This document shows positions 43,275-52,449 of a stretch of 64,000 nucleotides of DNA, piece after piece. The stretch covers positions 1 through 64,000 of the forward strand of contig JBBDSH010000081.1 of the NCBI GenBank assembly GCA_040905045.1, given 5' to 3'. The notes under the pieces are model-generated. The model was not told the origin of the DNA, did not search any database, and was given only the letters and a program-made list of their open reading frames with translations. A program made the position numbers and the translations under genes. Source of the stretch: JBBDSH01 sp040905045 (GTDB lineage: Bacteria > Pseudomonadota > Gammaproteobacteria > Eutrophobiales > Eutrophobiaceae). The first letter of the stretch is position 1; the number at the start of each line of letters is the position of its first letter.

Positions 43275-45017
43275 TCACCCGCCCTGTGTTATAACATTCA
43301 GTAATGCCGGGGTACCGCCCGCCACCGCATCCATGGCCCGCCGCAGAGCAGCCGGCAGTTCCGCCGGATCATCAACGTGTTCGCTATAGCCGTCGATGGA
43401 TTCGATCACTTTTTCAAACGCCGGTGAGGGACCCAGATCCACCAACGGCATCAACGGCACCCTGGCGGATTGTCCGTCCGGATACATGGCCAGAGTGGAG
43501 CGATGCACAGCATGCCAGCGCTGATTGTTATTGATAATAGTCAGTGTCGGCAACCCTTTGGCCCGGGCAACGTAATGGGCCGCGACCGGGTTACCGAACA
43601 TGTAGGAACCATCCCCCACCACCAGGATCACGTTCCTGTCGGGTGCGCCCATCCTGGCGCCGAGGGCACCGCCATTTCCGAAGCCGAGGCCGCCGGCGGG
43701 ACTGGTGCCGATGAAAGTCCCCGGCTCACGCAGATCCAGGAAGTCCATGGGCACGCCCAGTTCGTTGACGATAATGGTGGATGGATCCTTGATTTCATTA
43801 ATGCAGGAAGCCAGCCAGGCCGGATGAATGGGTGCCATGGATCGCACTTCTTCGATCAACTTTTCCGCGGATTGAATCCTCTCCCGGCTTTGAGCCGAGA
43901 AGGCCTTGTGCCGTCGCTGGATTCGATCCTTGTCCGCCGCCGCAACCTGCAGGGCCTCATGAAGCATGGCCAGGGCGGCTGACGAGGAACCGGTTATCAC
44001 CTGGTCCATGTCAAACCCACGCACCGGGTAATTCGTGTACAGGGGATCGGGGCCGATCTGGACAAGCCTGACGTCCTCCCGCAGGCTGACATAACGCGGC
44101 CACCAGGGCACGACGGTATCAATGGCAACGATGACATCGGCCTGTTCCAGGGCCTCGATTGGATGCGTACCCAGATACATGGGGTGGTTGAGCGGAATAT
44201 TCACATCGCGAGCGCCGGGCTCGCCGGCATGCGCCACACCGATGCCGAATTCATCGGCCAGCCTGCCCAGCAACCCGACATTATCGAAATCCCGTCCCAG
44301 TGATTCGGTCACGACAATCGGCGATTCCGCCGCTGACAGAATCTGTGCCACTTTTTCGATTTCGTCATGATTGGGCATTGCCGGTGACGCACCCGGCGAA
44401 CGGCGGCGCGGATGCGTCTGCAACGCCGGCGCCGGATCTCCCAGGGTTTCGCGCGGCAGGGCCAGATAGACCGGCCCCGGGGGCTCAGTCATGGCGATAT
44501 CCAGGGCACGGCCGACAATGGCGTCCACCGGCTGGCCGGCGCGCAGTTCGTAATCCCATTTCACGTATTCGCGCAGCATACCGCCCTGATCGAAGGCATC
44601 CTGGCCCCAGTGGATACTGGCATTGCGGGAACCCTGGTTGCCGGCTTCCGTATGCGGCGTGCGTCCGGCCATTAACAACAATGGCACATTATCCCGCGCG
44701 GCATTCATCAGGCCGCACAGGGCGTTGGCGGTACCGACGGTCACATGCACCATGACCGCCACCGGTTCGCCCGTCACCCGGTAATACCCATGGGCCATGG
44801 AAACCGCCACGTTCTCGTGGGGCACCGTATGGAATTCCGGCATCGGCCTGCCCTGCTCCCTGGCAATCACCAGAGCCTCGATAACCGGCGCGAAATCGGT
44901 GCCGGCGTTGGCAAAGACATGCCTGATACCGCGCTCATACAAAGCATCGAGAAACAGACTGGCATTGGATATGGTAAGGGTATTCGGTTTACTCAACAGC
45001 CCCTCCCCGTTTGTCAC
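43275..45017 (-). CDS. Thiamine diphosphate-dependent decarboxylase/synthase
   Basis: A 580-residue ThDP enzyme of the acetolactate synthase/benzoylformate decarboxylase superfamily. The N-terminal Pyr domain carries catalytic Glu68 in VPHENVAVSMAHG; the central domain follows; the C-terminal PP domain has the cofactor motif GDGSYMF to NNNQRW near 470-500. It most likely decarboxylates or carboligates a 2-oxo acid. A GTG at 45017 opens the frame, but a TTG at 44996 is preceded by GGGGAGGGG and could be the real start. Its upstream region is occupied by a 200-base inverted-repeat element. It probably works on an aldehyde or oxo acid produced by the neighbouring dehydrogenases. Confidence 0.85.
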   Translation of the reverse strand: MTNGEGLLSKPNTLTISNASLFLDALYERGIRHVFANAGTDFAPVIEALVIAREQGRPMPEFHTVPHENVAVSMAHGYYRVTGEPVAVMVHVTVGTANALCGLMNAARDNVPLLLMAGRTPHTEAGNQGSRNASIHWGQDAFDQGGMLREYVKWDYELRAGQPVDAIVGRALDIAMTEPPGPVYLALPRETLGDPAPALQTHPRRRSPGASPAMPNHDEIEKVAQILSAAESPIVVTESLGRDFDNVGLLGRLADEFGIGVAHAGEPGARDVNIPLNHPMYLGTHPIEALEQADVIVAIDTVVPWWPRYVSLREDVRLVQIGPDPLYTNYPVRGFDMDQVITGSSSAALAMLHEALQVAAADKDRIQRRHKAFSAQSRERIQSAEKLIEEVRSMAPIHPAWLASCINEIKDPSTIIVNELGVPMDFLDLREPGTFIGTSPAGGLGFGNGGALGARMGAPDRNVILVVGDGSYMFGNPVAAHYVARAKGLPTLTIINNNQRWHAVHRSTLAMYPDGQSARVPLMPLVDLGPSPAFEKVIESIDGYSEHVDDPAELPAALRRAMDAVAGGTPALLNVITQGG

Positions 45018-45052
45018 TTCCGTTAAATCGTCAAAATGAACAACTTAATATC

Positions 45053-45253
45053 TTAGCCACAGAGAGCCTGCCCCGGACTGGATCCGGGGACACAGAGTTC
45101 ACAGAGGTGAGAACATGCTGCATGTAGGTTGTTAGTAATCAATCCTGTTAGTTAAACAGCTATTACCACCCGGTAACATTCAAGCAAAAACTATATTTCT
45201 CTGTGGTCCTCTGTGTCCCCGGATCCAGTCCGGGGCAGGCTCTCTGTGGCTAA
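45053..45253. repeat. Element with perfect 45-base inverted ends
   Basis: Positions 45053-45097 and 45209-45253 are perfect inverted repeats of 45 bases. Each arm contains CCCCGGACTGGATCCGGGG, itself a hairpin. The ~110 bases between have partial further symmetry (CACAGAG). The element fills the gap between the GMC dehydrogenase stop and the ThDP enzyme start, so a transcript across it would fold into a long stem. A related core occurs at 23771-23788. No open reading frame lies inside, which suggests a non-autonomous mobile or extragenic palindromic sequence. Confidence 0.85.
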
Positions 45254-45262
45254 TTGGATTTT

Positions 45263-46816
45263 CTACAAAGTCCCACGTTCCAGTTCCCCGGCGATGTAAT
45301 CCGCCTGGCGCAGGACCAGGGAAACAATGGTCAGCGTCGGATTGGCGGAACCGGAAGTGGGAAACACACTGCCGTCGGAAATGAACAGGTTGTCCACGTC
45401 ATGGGTCTGTCCCCAGGGATTGCAGACACTGGTTTTCGGATCCTCGCCCATGCGCGCCACGCCCATATTGTGCGTCGCCGGGAACAAACGCTGATCGATG
45501 AAGTCTTCGGCGCCGAGGGAGCCGTAAAGCTTGTGACACACCTTGACGAAGTATTCCTGCATGGCCCGGGAATTGTCATGGAAACGATAATGCACGACCG
45601 GCACGGGCAGTCCGGCGCGGTCTTTTTTCGTCGGATGCAGTGTAATGCGGTTCGTCGACTCCGGCAGATCCTCGCCCACCATCATACAGCCGGCCATGTT
45701 TTCGTAAGAATTCATTTTACGAACGAAGTCCTCGCCCCACTCGCCCTGCATCAACAGTCCGGCCATGGTTTCCGGCGAAAACGGAACAGTGTGCAGGATA
45801 AAACCGCCGGTGAATCCACGCGAGGTATCGTGACGGCGTTCATCATGAATATATCCCGCCACCTGGGCGCCCTTGTACATGGCCACCTTCCCCGGCATGA
45901 CAGCCACCACCGCGGCCAGGACATGGCGCATGTAATTGCGGCCCACCTGATCGCTGGAATTGGCCAGGCCGTCCGGATGTTTCGAATTGCCGGAGTTCAG
46001 CAGCAGGCGCGTGGTTTCCACGGCGTTGCCGGCCACGCACACAAGCCGTGCCTTTTGCCGCCTTGCCCTGCCTTCGGCATCGAAATACTCTATCTCCGAG
46101 GCACGTCCGGACTCGCCCGTTAGGATGCGCGTGACCATGCAGCGATCCCGCAATTCGAAATGACCGGTCTTCTCCGCCCTCGGGATCTCCGTATACAGCG
46201 TCGACCACTTGGCACCGGTGGCGCAGCCGCTGGTGCAGAAACCCAGTTGCAGGCAGGCGGCGCGGCCGTCGCGAGGCGTGGAATTGATGGCCACGTGGCC
46301 GGTATCCACCTGGGTATAGCCGATGTTGCGTGCGCCGGTGCTCTGCACCAGGGCGTTGTTGTTGGCCGGCATGGGTTTGAGGCCGTGGGTGCCGCTGACG
46401 CTCATAAGCCTTTCGCCGCGATCATAATATTGTTCCAGTTCTCCGTAATCCAGCGGCCAGTCGGCCAGGTTGGCGCCTTCGATATGACCATAGGTGCTGC
46501 GGGCCCGGAGTTCGTATTCATGCAGACGCGGACAGGCCGCCGTCCAGTGCATGGTGGTGCCGCCGACGGACTTGCAGGTCCACAGAGGTAAGCCGGGTAT
46601 GGTGTCGCCCTCACTGATGCGTTCGTCCAGCCAGGTGATTCTGGGGAACATCTCGGCCTCGTTGTTGACGATATCGCTGAAGGAGAGGCGCGGGCCCGCC
46701 TCCAGGCAAACCACGTCGATGCCTTTCTGTGCCAGGGCATTGGCCAGGACGCCACCGCCGGCGCCGGAACCGATGACCACGACCACCTCTTCATTATTCT
46801 TGAATTCAGTCTTCAT
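45263..46816 (-). CDS. GMC-family oxidoreductase (FAD-dependent alcohol dehydrogenase)
   Basis: A 517-residue flavoprotein of the GMC family, of the type seen as catalytic subunit of membrane-linked gluconate or sorbitol dehydrogenases. The FAD motif GSGAGGGVLANALAQKG is at residues 16-32, CKSVGGTTMHW near 83-93, and the active-site pair His449 (HNMGVARMG) and Asn492 (SANPTLTI). It overlaps the small Tat-type subunit gene by 11 bases. No dedicated cytochrome c subunit follows; the upstream quinohaemoprotein has a cytochrome domain. It oxidises an alcohol or sugar, probably outside or facing the periplasm. Confidence 0.86.
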   Translation of the reverse strand: MKTEFKNNEEVVVVIGSGAGGGVLANALAQKGIDVVCLEAGPRLSFSDIVNNEAEMFPRITWLDERISEGDTIPGLPLWTCKSVGGTTMHWTAACPRLHEYELRARSTYGHIEGANLADWPLDYGELEQYYDRGERLMSVSGTHGLKPMPANNNALVQSTGARNIGYTQVDTGHVAINSTPRDGRAACLQLGFCTSGCATGAKWSTLYTEIPRAEKTGHFELRDRCMVTRILTGESGRASEIEYFDAEGRARRQKARLVCVAGNAVETTRLLLNSGNSKHPDGLANSSDQVGRNYMRHVLAAVVAVMPGKVAMYKGAQVAGYIHDERRHDTSRGFTGGFILHTVPFSPETMAGLLMQGEWGEDFVRKMNSYENMAGCMMVGEDLPESTNRITLHPTKKDRAGLPVPVVHYRFHDNSRAMQEYFVKVCHKLYGSLGAEDFIDQRLFPATHNMGVARMGEDPKTSVCNPWGQTHDVDNLFISDGSVFPTSGSANPTLTIVSLVLRQADYIAGELERGTL

Positions 46817-47390
46817 CCGGCAACCAGTCTATATTGTCGAAACTGTCCAGGTAACCGCCGCGGGCCAGGGCGTTGCCGCCATAGCCGATGAGTTTCCAGA
46901 CTCTTTCATCACGATACAGAACCTGTGCGGCGGTATTTCTGACGAGGTTGAAAAACGCCCCGCCGTCCAGTTCACGCAATATCGCCACCCGGTCGTCCCG
47001 GCCCAGTTTCGGCCAGCCCCGCGGAGCGGCCAGTTCCCGGACCCGAACAAGCCCCGGCTGCAGAACTTCGGCCTCGGCCGGCGAGTTTCGCGCCTGCGCG
47101 GCAACCTGCTCGGCAATTCGTATATACAGCGACCGCGGAACGCGATCATGGGGAAAGATGGAACGCGCCACGGACGCGAGCAGTTCACGATCCAGGGGTT
47201 TGAGGCCGGCGCCGGTTGAGGCAAACAACAGTGACGGCCGCAGCAGAGTCGCCGTCCCCAGACCGGCCGCGGCAATGCCCGCGCTTCTCAAAAATCGTCT
47301 GCGCGATGCCGATGCCGCGTTTTCTTTGTTTTGCGGCTTACCTGCGGTGCATTCATTCACTATCGGATTGTTGATCTTTCCAGTCTTCAT
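46806..47390 (-). CDS. Gluconate 2-dehydrogenase subunit 3-like protein, Tat signal
   Basis: A 194-residue small subunit of GMC-type dehydrogenases. A twin-arginine signal SRRRFLRSAGIAAAGLG lies near residues 29-45, so the folded complex is exported, carrying the signal-less GMC subunit with it. Conserved segments include FPHDRVPRSLYIRIAEQV and the C-terminal ERVWKLIGYGGNALARGGYLD, where similar small subunits have a related motif. The ATG at 47390 is chosen; it overlaps the end of the quinoprotein gene by 38 bases, and a GTG near 47357 is an alternative. The overlaps on both sides indicate translational coupling. Confidence 0.78.
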   Translation of the reverse strand: MKTGKINNPIVNECTAGKPQNKENAASASRRRFLRSAGIAAAGLGTATLLRPSLLFASTGAGLKPLDRELLASVARSIFPHDRVPRSLYIRIAEQVAAQARNSPAEAEVLQPGLVRVRELAAPRGWPKLGRDDRVAILRELDGGAFFNLVRNTAAQVLYRDERVWKLIGYGGNALARGGYLDSFDNIDWLPDED

Positions 47391-49491
47391 TGGCGCGATG
47401 AATGATATAGGCGTGGATGGCTTCGGCATCGTCTTCGCTGAGCACGTCGGCAAAGCTTACCATACCGTTGGCCGAGAGAATGCCGTCCAGGACAATATCC
47501 ATGAACAGATCATGGCTTTCCGGGCTCATGTAGCGCAGATCGGGAATAGTGCCGCCGGAGTGGGCGTTGAAGCCGTGACAGACATAACAGATCTCGTTGT
47601 ACAACACCGCGCCCTTTTTGACCTGTTCCATCGAGACATCCAGCGGCGGCGGTTCGGGAACCGGTTCCGGCTGTGGGGTTGGCGGCAGCGTCTCGTCGCC
47701 GCCCAGCTTGAACACCAGCAGGCGATCATTGGCCAGCGGTTCATCCATGGCCGGTTTCGCGCCCATGATCAGCGACCAGGTGCCGCCCCAGCCGGCATTG
47801 ACGGCAATATACTGTTCGCCGTCCACTTCGTAGGTAACCGGCGCGGCGATGATGCCGGTCTGCACCGGCATGGACCAGAGTTCCTCGCCGTTATCCGCCC
47901 GGTAGACGTAGAGATTTCCGTCCGAGGCGCCCTGGATGAGCAGGTTGCCGGCAGTGGTCAGCACGCCGCCGTTCCAGAGGCCCTTGCGCGGGATGCGCCA
48001 GCGCTCCTCCTGGGCCACCGGATCCCAGGCGGCCAGATGGGCGCTGGTGGGCCAGTCGGGTGGCGGCGGCAGCGGCGCGCCGGGCGTGATCAGGGCCGGA
48101 TCCTGACCCAGATTCCAGAGCCCGTCCACGAACTCGAATTCCTCGTCGTGGCCGTAGATGAAAAACGTCTCCATCACCGGGATATAGACCAGGCCGGTAC
48201 CGGGATGCCAGGACATGGATTTCCAGTTATGAGCACCGATGGGACCGGGCCGGATCCAGACCGGCCCGTCATCATAGAAATTCTCTTCGGGGATCACCGG
48301 GCGGCCCGTCTCCATATCAATGTGAGTGGCCCAGTTCACCGGGACGATGTTCTCCGCCGATATCAACTCGCCGGTCTCGCGGTCCAGCACATAGAAGAAA
48401 CCGTTCTTGGGCGCCTGCATCAAAACCTTGCGTTCCTCGCCATCGATTTCCAGGTCCGCCAGGATCATGGGCTGGGTGGCGGTGTAATCCCAGCTGTCAC
48501 CGGGCGTGGTCTGGTAATGCCAGACGTATTCGCCGGTATCGGCGTTCACCGCCACGATGGATGAGAGAAACAGGTTGTCGCCGCGGCCTTCACTGCGGGC
48601 ATGGCGGGACCAGGGACCGCCGTTGCCGATGCCGATATAAAGGAGATTCAGATCCGGGTCGAATGCAAAGGCGTCCCAGGCCGTACCGCCGCCGCCGTAT
48701 TGCCACCATTCCCCGGACCAGGTCTGCGCCGCCATTTCCATGGCGGGGGATTCAAAACCCTCGGCGGGATTGCCCGGCACGGTATAGAAACGCCAGGCCT
48801 GCTCGCCGGTTTCGGCATCATAGGCGGTCACGTAGCCGCGCACACCAAACTCCGAACCGCTGTTGCCGATAACCACCTTGCCGTTGACCACGCGCGGCGC
48901 GCCGGTAATCCCGTAGGGCTCATCCGGCGGGGTGGTCTGTACTTCCCAGACCGGCTCGCCGGTTTTTGCATCCAGGGCAATGAGGCGCCCGTCCAGGGTA
49001 GCCTCATAGACCCTGCCCTTCCAGACGGCAACGCCGCGGTTGCTGATGCCGCAACAGGCGAAGCGCAGTTGTTCCGCGGGAACACGCGGATCGTATTCCC
49101 AGATCTGTTCGCCGGTGGCGGCATCCAGGGCGTAGACGCGATTCCAGGGGCCGGTGGTGTACATGACACCGTCCACCACAAGGGGAGTCGCTTGCAGGCC
49201 GCGGCGGGTCGGGTATTCCTTGTACCAGGCCAGGCCCAGGCGGCTTACATTGTCCGTGTTGATTTTCTTCAGGGGACTGTGGCGCTGTTCGCCGTAGTCA
49301 CGGCCGTGAGTCAGCCAGTTTTGCGGTTCGGTATCGGCATCACGGATGCGTTCGCCGTCCACGTACGCAGCGGAACCGGCTGTCTGTGTTTGCGGCGAAA
49401 TGGATTGGGTCGTCGTCGCATCGTCCCGGCCGCAGGCGGCCAGGAAACAAAATAACACCACAAAGAAAACACGATACATCTGCTGCACCAT
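47353..49491 (-). CDS. Quinohaemoprotein alcohol dehydrogenase (PQQ, haem c)
   Basis: A 712-residue periplasmic PQQ alcohol dehydrogenase with a C-terminal cytochrome c domain. The signal peptide ends in the lipobox FLAAC (Cys20), so it may be a lipoprotein. The PQQ domain has the vicinal Cys146-Cys147, calcium ligands Glu214, Asn290 and Asp335 in GDSWDYTATQ; Thr337 stands where lanthanide enzymes have Asp, so calcium is predicted. Haem c binds CYVCH at 635-639. This is the type II quinohaemoprotein layout. It begins an operon with the GMC pair and follows a TonB receptor gene, fitting periplasmic oxidation of an imported alcohol. Confidence 0.92.
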   Translation of the reverse strand: MVQQMYRVFFVVLFCFLAACGRDDATTTQSISPQTQTAGSAAYVDGERIRDADTEPQNWLTHGRDYGEQRHSPLKKINTDNVSRLGLAWYKEYPTRRGLQATPLVVDGVMYTTGPWNRVYALDAATGEQIWEYDPRVPAEQLRFACCGISNRGVAVWKGRVYEATLDGRLIALDAKTGEPVWEVQTTPPDEPYGITGAPRVVNGKVVIGNSGSEFGVRGYVTAYDAETGEQAWRFYTVPGNPAEGFESPAMEMAAQTWSGEWWQYGGGGTAWDAFAFDPDLNLLYIGIGNGGPWSRHARSEGRGDNLFLSSIVAVNADTGEYVWHYQTTPGDSWDYTATQPMILADLEIDGEERKVLMQAPKNGFFYVLDRETGELISAENIVPVNWATHIDMETGRPVIPEENFYDDGPVWIRPGPIGAHNWKSMSWHPGTGLVYIPVMETFFIYGHDEEFEFVDGLWNLGQDPALITPGAPLPPPPDWPTSAHLAAWDPVAQEERWRIPRKGLWNGGVLTTAGNLLIQGASDGNLYVYRADNGEELWSMPVQTGIIAAPVTYEVDGEQYIAVNAGWGGTWSLIMGAKPAMDEPLANDRLLVFKLGGDETLPPTPQPEPVPEPPPLDVSMEQVKKGAVLYNEICYVCHGFNAHSGGTIPDLRYMSPESHDLFMDIVLDGILSANGMVSFADVLSEDDAEAIHAYIIHRANEDWKDQQSDSE

Positions 49492-49591
49492 CGTTTGTTT
49501 TTATCGTTTCTTATGGCTATCCATCATAACCGTATCGAGCCGGAGAATCCACGCAACAACACATTATGGATTACAGGAAACAGGCAAAAAA

Positions 49592-49619
49592 AAGCGCTTC
49601 CCGTTGCCGGGAAGCGCTT
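49592..49619 (-). terminator. Rho-independent terminator of the second TonB gene
   Basis: A perfect 12-base stem AAGCGCTTCCCG/CGGGAAGCGCTT with a four-base loop lies 36 bases behind the TonB receptor stop. On the minus strand it is followed by a run of T, so it ends transcription before the quinohaemoprotein gene. Confidence 0.92.
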
Positions 49620-49655
49620 ATGGGTTATTGCTTTTATTTTATAGGTTGTTGTTGA

Positions 49656-52214
49656 TCAGTTGCGGATACGCAGGGTCAGATACCACTCCGCCGGTCGGTT
49701 GTAGGTACCGTAGATCAGACCCGCGGCCGGCTGGTTCTGGCCGGTGACGATGTGCCGCTCATCGGTCACGTTCTTGCCACCCGCAGTGATGGACCAGTTG
49801 TCGCTCGGATTGGTGTAGGTCACCGCCAGATTCAGGAAGTGGGTATCGTCCTGCATCAACTCCGGCGTGTTGTTGATGTCGTTGGCGATCTTGCTGTTGA
49901 AGACCCAGTCCGCGTGGAAATTGATGGTGGCGCCGCTGGCCAGGGGATGCAGATAATCACCGGCCAGACTGGCGTTCCATTCCGGCACGTTTACCCACAT
50001 ATCGCTGGGTGACAACTCGGCATCCTGACGGTCTGCGAAACGAGCCAGTGCGTCGGCCTTAAGCACACAGAATGTCTCATCCACCGGCGTTCCAGGGTCA
50101 TCCTCGCATCGCGCGATATCCGAGTACTCGGCATCGATCCAGCCCAGCGAGCCGCTAAAGGTCAGGGCATCCGTGGCCACCCACTGGAACTCGGCCTCGG
50201 CGCCCCAGATCTCGCCGTTACCGGCGTTGGCGAACACCGGCGAGAGGCCTTCCTGCAGGGTGACCTGAATGTTGTCGTATTCCGTGTAGAAGGCGGCCAT
50301 GTTCAACTGCAGGGTACGATCCAGCAGCTGCGATTTGAGGCCGATTTCGTAGGTGTCGGCGGTCTCCTCGTCGAAGGCCAGCCCCTTGGGCGCACAGGTG
50401 GAACCATCCGTTACCTGGGCGCAGGGCAGTGTGGTCTGGATCGGGTTCGACAAGCGCGTGGTCCAGCCGCCGGACTTGAAACCCTGGGCGAAAGAGGCGT
50501 AGGCCATGGCGTCGTCGGTAAAGCTGTATTCAATGCCGGCCCGGAAGGTGATATCGTCGAAACCCTTGGAGTTAACACCCAATGGATAAAAACGGGACAG
50601 ATTGTTGGGATCCGGAAAGATGGCCGCCGGCGCACCGGACTTGGGCCCGATATTATTGAGATCCGCCTGCTTACCCTCGAACTTCTTGTCCTCGTCGGTA
50701 TAACGCACACCGAGAGTCAGGCCGAAGCGATCGGTGAGCGCGTAGTTGAGATGGGTGAAGGCCGCGAAGGCATCGGTATCGAAGAAATTCTGGCCGTAGA
50801 TCTGTATCAGACCGCCCGGGAAGGGAACGTAGTCGGTCAGGTCGCCTTCCTCGTGGAAATAGTACAGACCCAGCACCCAGTTGAGGCGGTCGTCAAAGGA
50901 CTGGCCGCTGAGTTGCAACTCGTGGGACCATTGCTCCTGCTTGGTGTCGAAGGAGACCTCCAGTATGACCAGGGGCGAGCCGTCCACATCGACACCGCCC
51001 TTGTGGTGCAGGTTGCGGTAGCCGCCGATATACTTGACGTGCCAGCCGTTGGCCATGTCGTAATCGACATGGCCGATCAGGTCATACAGTTCCATCTTAT
51101 TGAAATTCCAGCCGGTGGCGTAGGTTTCATCGATATCGTCGGGAATAAAGGGCGTGCCATTGATATCACCGTTACGCCACAGATTCCCATAGCTGGTACG
51201 TGGCGCCGCGGACAATGCCGGCTGCTGCACACCCGGGTCACCCACGTGCGGGAAACCAAGATTGCCACGCGGGGCATCACAGAGCGGTGGAATGGATCCC
51301 GCCGGAAGATTCACACAGAGATCATACAAGTGAGTCAATGAGTCCGCATTGTCCTGATAAGCCAGAATAGTGTTGGCCGGGGCCTGCTCATCGGTGGTGT
51401 TGTAAGCGCCGATGAGCTTCATGGTCAGGTCCGGATTGACATCCCAGACCAGCTTGGCACGGATATTCTGGGAATTAGACCCGCCCCAGCGGCTATCGGT
51501 AGCGGTATCCGCCGACAGGAACTGATCGGAGCGATCATCGTTGTTACCGGAGATACCCGGGAAAGGAATGGTCTTCTGATAGCCGTCCTGACTCTTGGAG
51601 GAGAAGGCCACCAGGCCGTACAGGGTGTCTTCGATAATGGGCCCTTCCACGGCGCCGCGCACGTCCAGACGCTCGCGGCTGCCGGTGGTCACCTCGCCGC
51701 GGTAGCGGAACTCGTTGCCCGGGTCGCGGGTGACGACGTTGATGGCGCCGCCGATGGTGTTGCGGCCGAACAGGGTGCCCTGCGGGCCCTTCAACACTTC
51801 GATGCGTTCCACGTCCAGCAGGTCCACGTTGGCGCCGATGGTGCGGGCTAGGTAGACGCCGTCCACGTAAACGCCGACGCCCGGCTCCAGGTTGAAGGCG
51901 AAGTCGCTCTGGCCGATGCCGCGGATGTAGGCGGCCAGAACATTATTCGATCCACTGAACGGCGTGGTCGGATCGGAATAGACGTTGGGCGCGAAATCGG
52001 AGACCTGGGAAACCTCGGTCAGACCGCGTGCTTCCATCATGGCGCCGGTCATGGCGGTGATGGCGATGGGCACGTCCTGGACATTTTCCTCGCGCTTCTG
52101 GGCGGTGACCACCACCTCTTCCAGGGCGGCCCAGGCGCTGCTGCTTGCCAGCAAACTGCCGATAACGGCAAGCGGCGCCAGCCTGTTAACAAGACTGCTT
52201 TTCTTGCTACGCAT
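49656..52214 (-). CDS. TonB-dependent outer-membrane receptor
   Basis: An 852-residue outer-membrane receptor. The ATG at 52214 is chosen because a GGGGGA ribosome binding site and a proper signal peptide (RLAPLAVIGSLLASSSAWA) follow; the longer frame to 52325 has neither. LEEVVVTAQKREENVQDVP forms the TonB-box region, the plug includes VLKGPQGTLFGRNTIGGAIN near 125-145, and the barrel ends with an aromatic-containing strand EWYLTLRIRN. It has a strong terminator behind it and an AraC-type regulator upstream. Its place before the quinohaemoprotein suggests uptake of an oxidisable organic compound. Confidence 0.92.
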   Translation of the reverse strand: MRSKKSSLVNRLAPLAVIGSLLASSSAWAALEEVVVTAQKREENVQDVPIAITAMTGAMMEARGLTEVSQVSDFAPNVYSDPTTPFSGSNNVLAAYIRGIGQSDFAFNLEPGVGVYVDGVYLARTIGANVDLLDVERIEVLKGPQGTLFGRNTIGGAINVVTRDPGNEFRYRGEVTTGSRERLDVRGAVEGPIIEDTLYGLVAFSSKSQDGYQKTIPFPGISGNNDDRSDQFLSADTATDSRWGGSNSQNIRAKLVWDVNPDLTMKLIGAYNTTDEQAPANTILAYQDNADSLTHLYDLCVNLPAGSIPPLCDAPRGNLGFPHVGDPGVQQPALSAAPRTSYGNLWRNGDINGTPFIPDDIDETYATGWNFNKMELYDLIGHVDYDMANGWHVKYIGGYRNLHHKGGVDVDGSPLVILEVSFDTKQEQWSHELQLSGQSFDDRLNWVLGLYYFHEEGDLTDYVPFPGGLIQIYGQNFFDTDAFAAFTHLNYALTDRFGLTLGVRYTDEDKKFEGKQADLNNIGPKSGAPAAIFPDPNNLSRFYPLGVNSKGFDDITFRAGIEYSFTDDAMAYASFAQGFKSGGWTTRLSNPIQTTLPCAQVTDGSTCAPKGLAFDEETADTYEIGLKSQLLDRTLQLNMAAFYTEYDNIQVTLQEGLSPVFANAGNGEIWGAEAEFQWVATDALTFSGSLGWIDAEYSDIARCEDDPGTPVDETFCVLKADALARFADRQDAELSPSDMWVNVPEWNASLAGDYLHPLASGATINFHADWVFNSKIANDINNTPELMQDDTHFLNLAVTYTNPSDNWSITAGGKNVTDERHIVTGQNQPAAGLIYGTYNRPAEWYLTLRIRN

Positions 52215-52449
52215 TGTGAAAATCCCCCACTGCTTAGGTTGTCGGATTGGTTTATGGTGCTGCTGTACGTTGTATTTATGGAACAATTGTAGTTCTAATC
52301 CTACCCAATTTATACAAAAATGCATCTACATACTTGACTTTGCATGCATAAAAGATATTCCAGGAGTGAACATCAGCGCAACCCTTTTTTATTTTTGTTG
52401 CAATAACACCACAATTATCGCGATTGCCAAGCCACCATGACCATGACAA

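Noticed and set aside
46888..48564. A 558-codon open frame on the plus strand across the quinohaemoprotein genes
   Set aside because: It is antisense to three genes with complete, family-typical sequences in a G+C-rich region, where long shadow frames are expected. Its own sequence has no recognisable motif.
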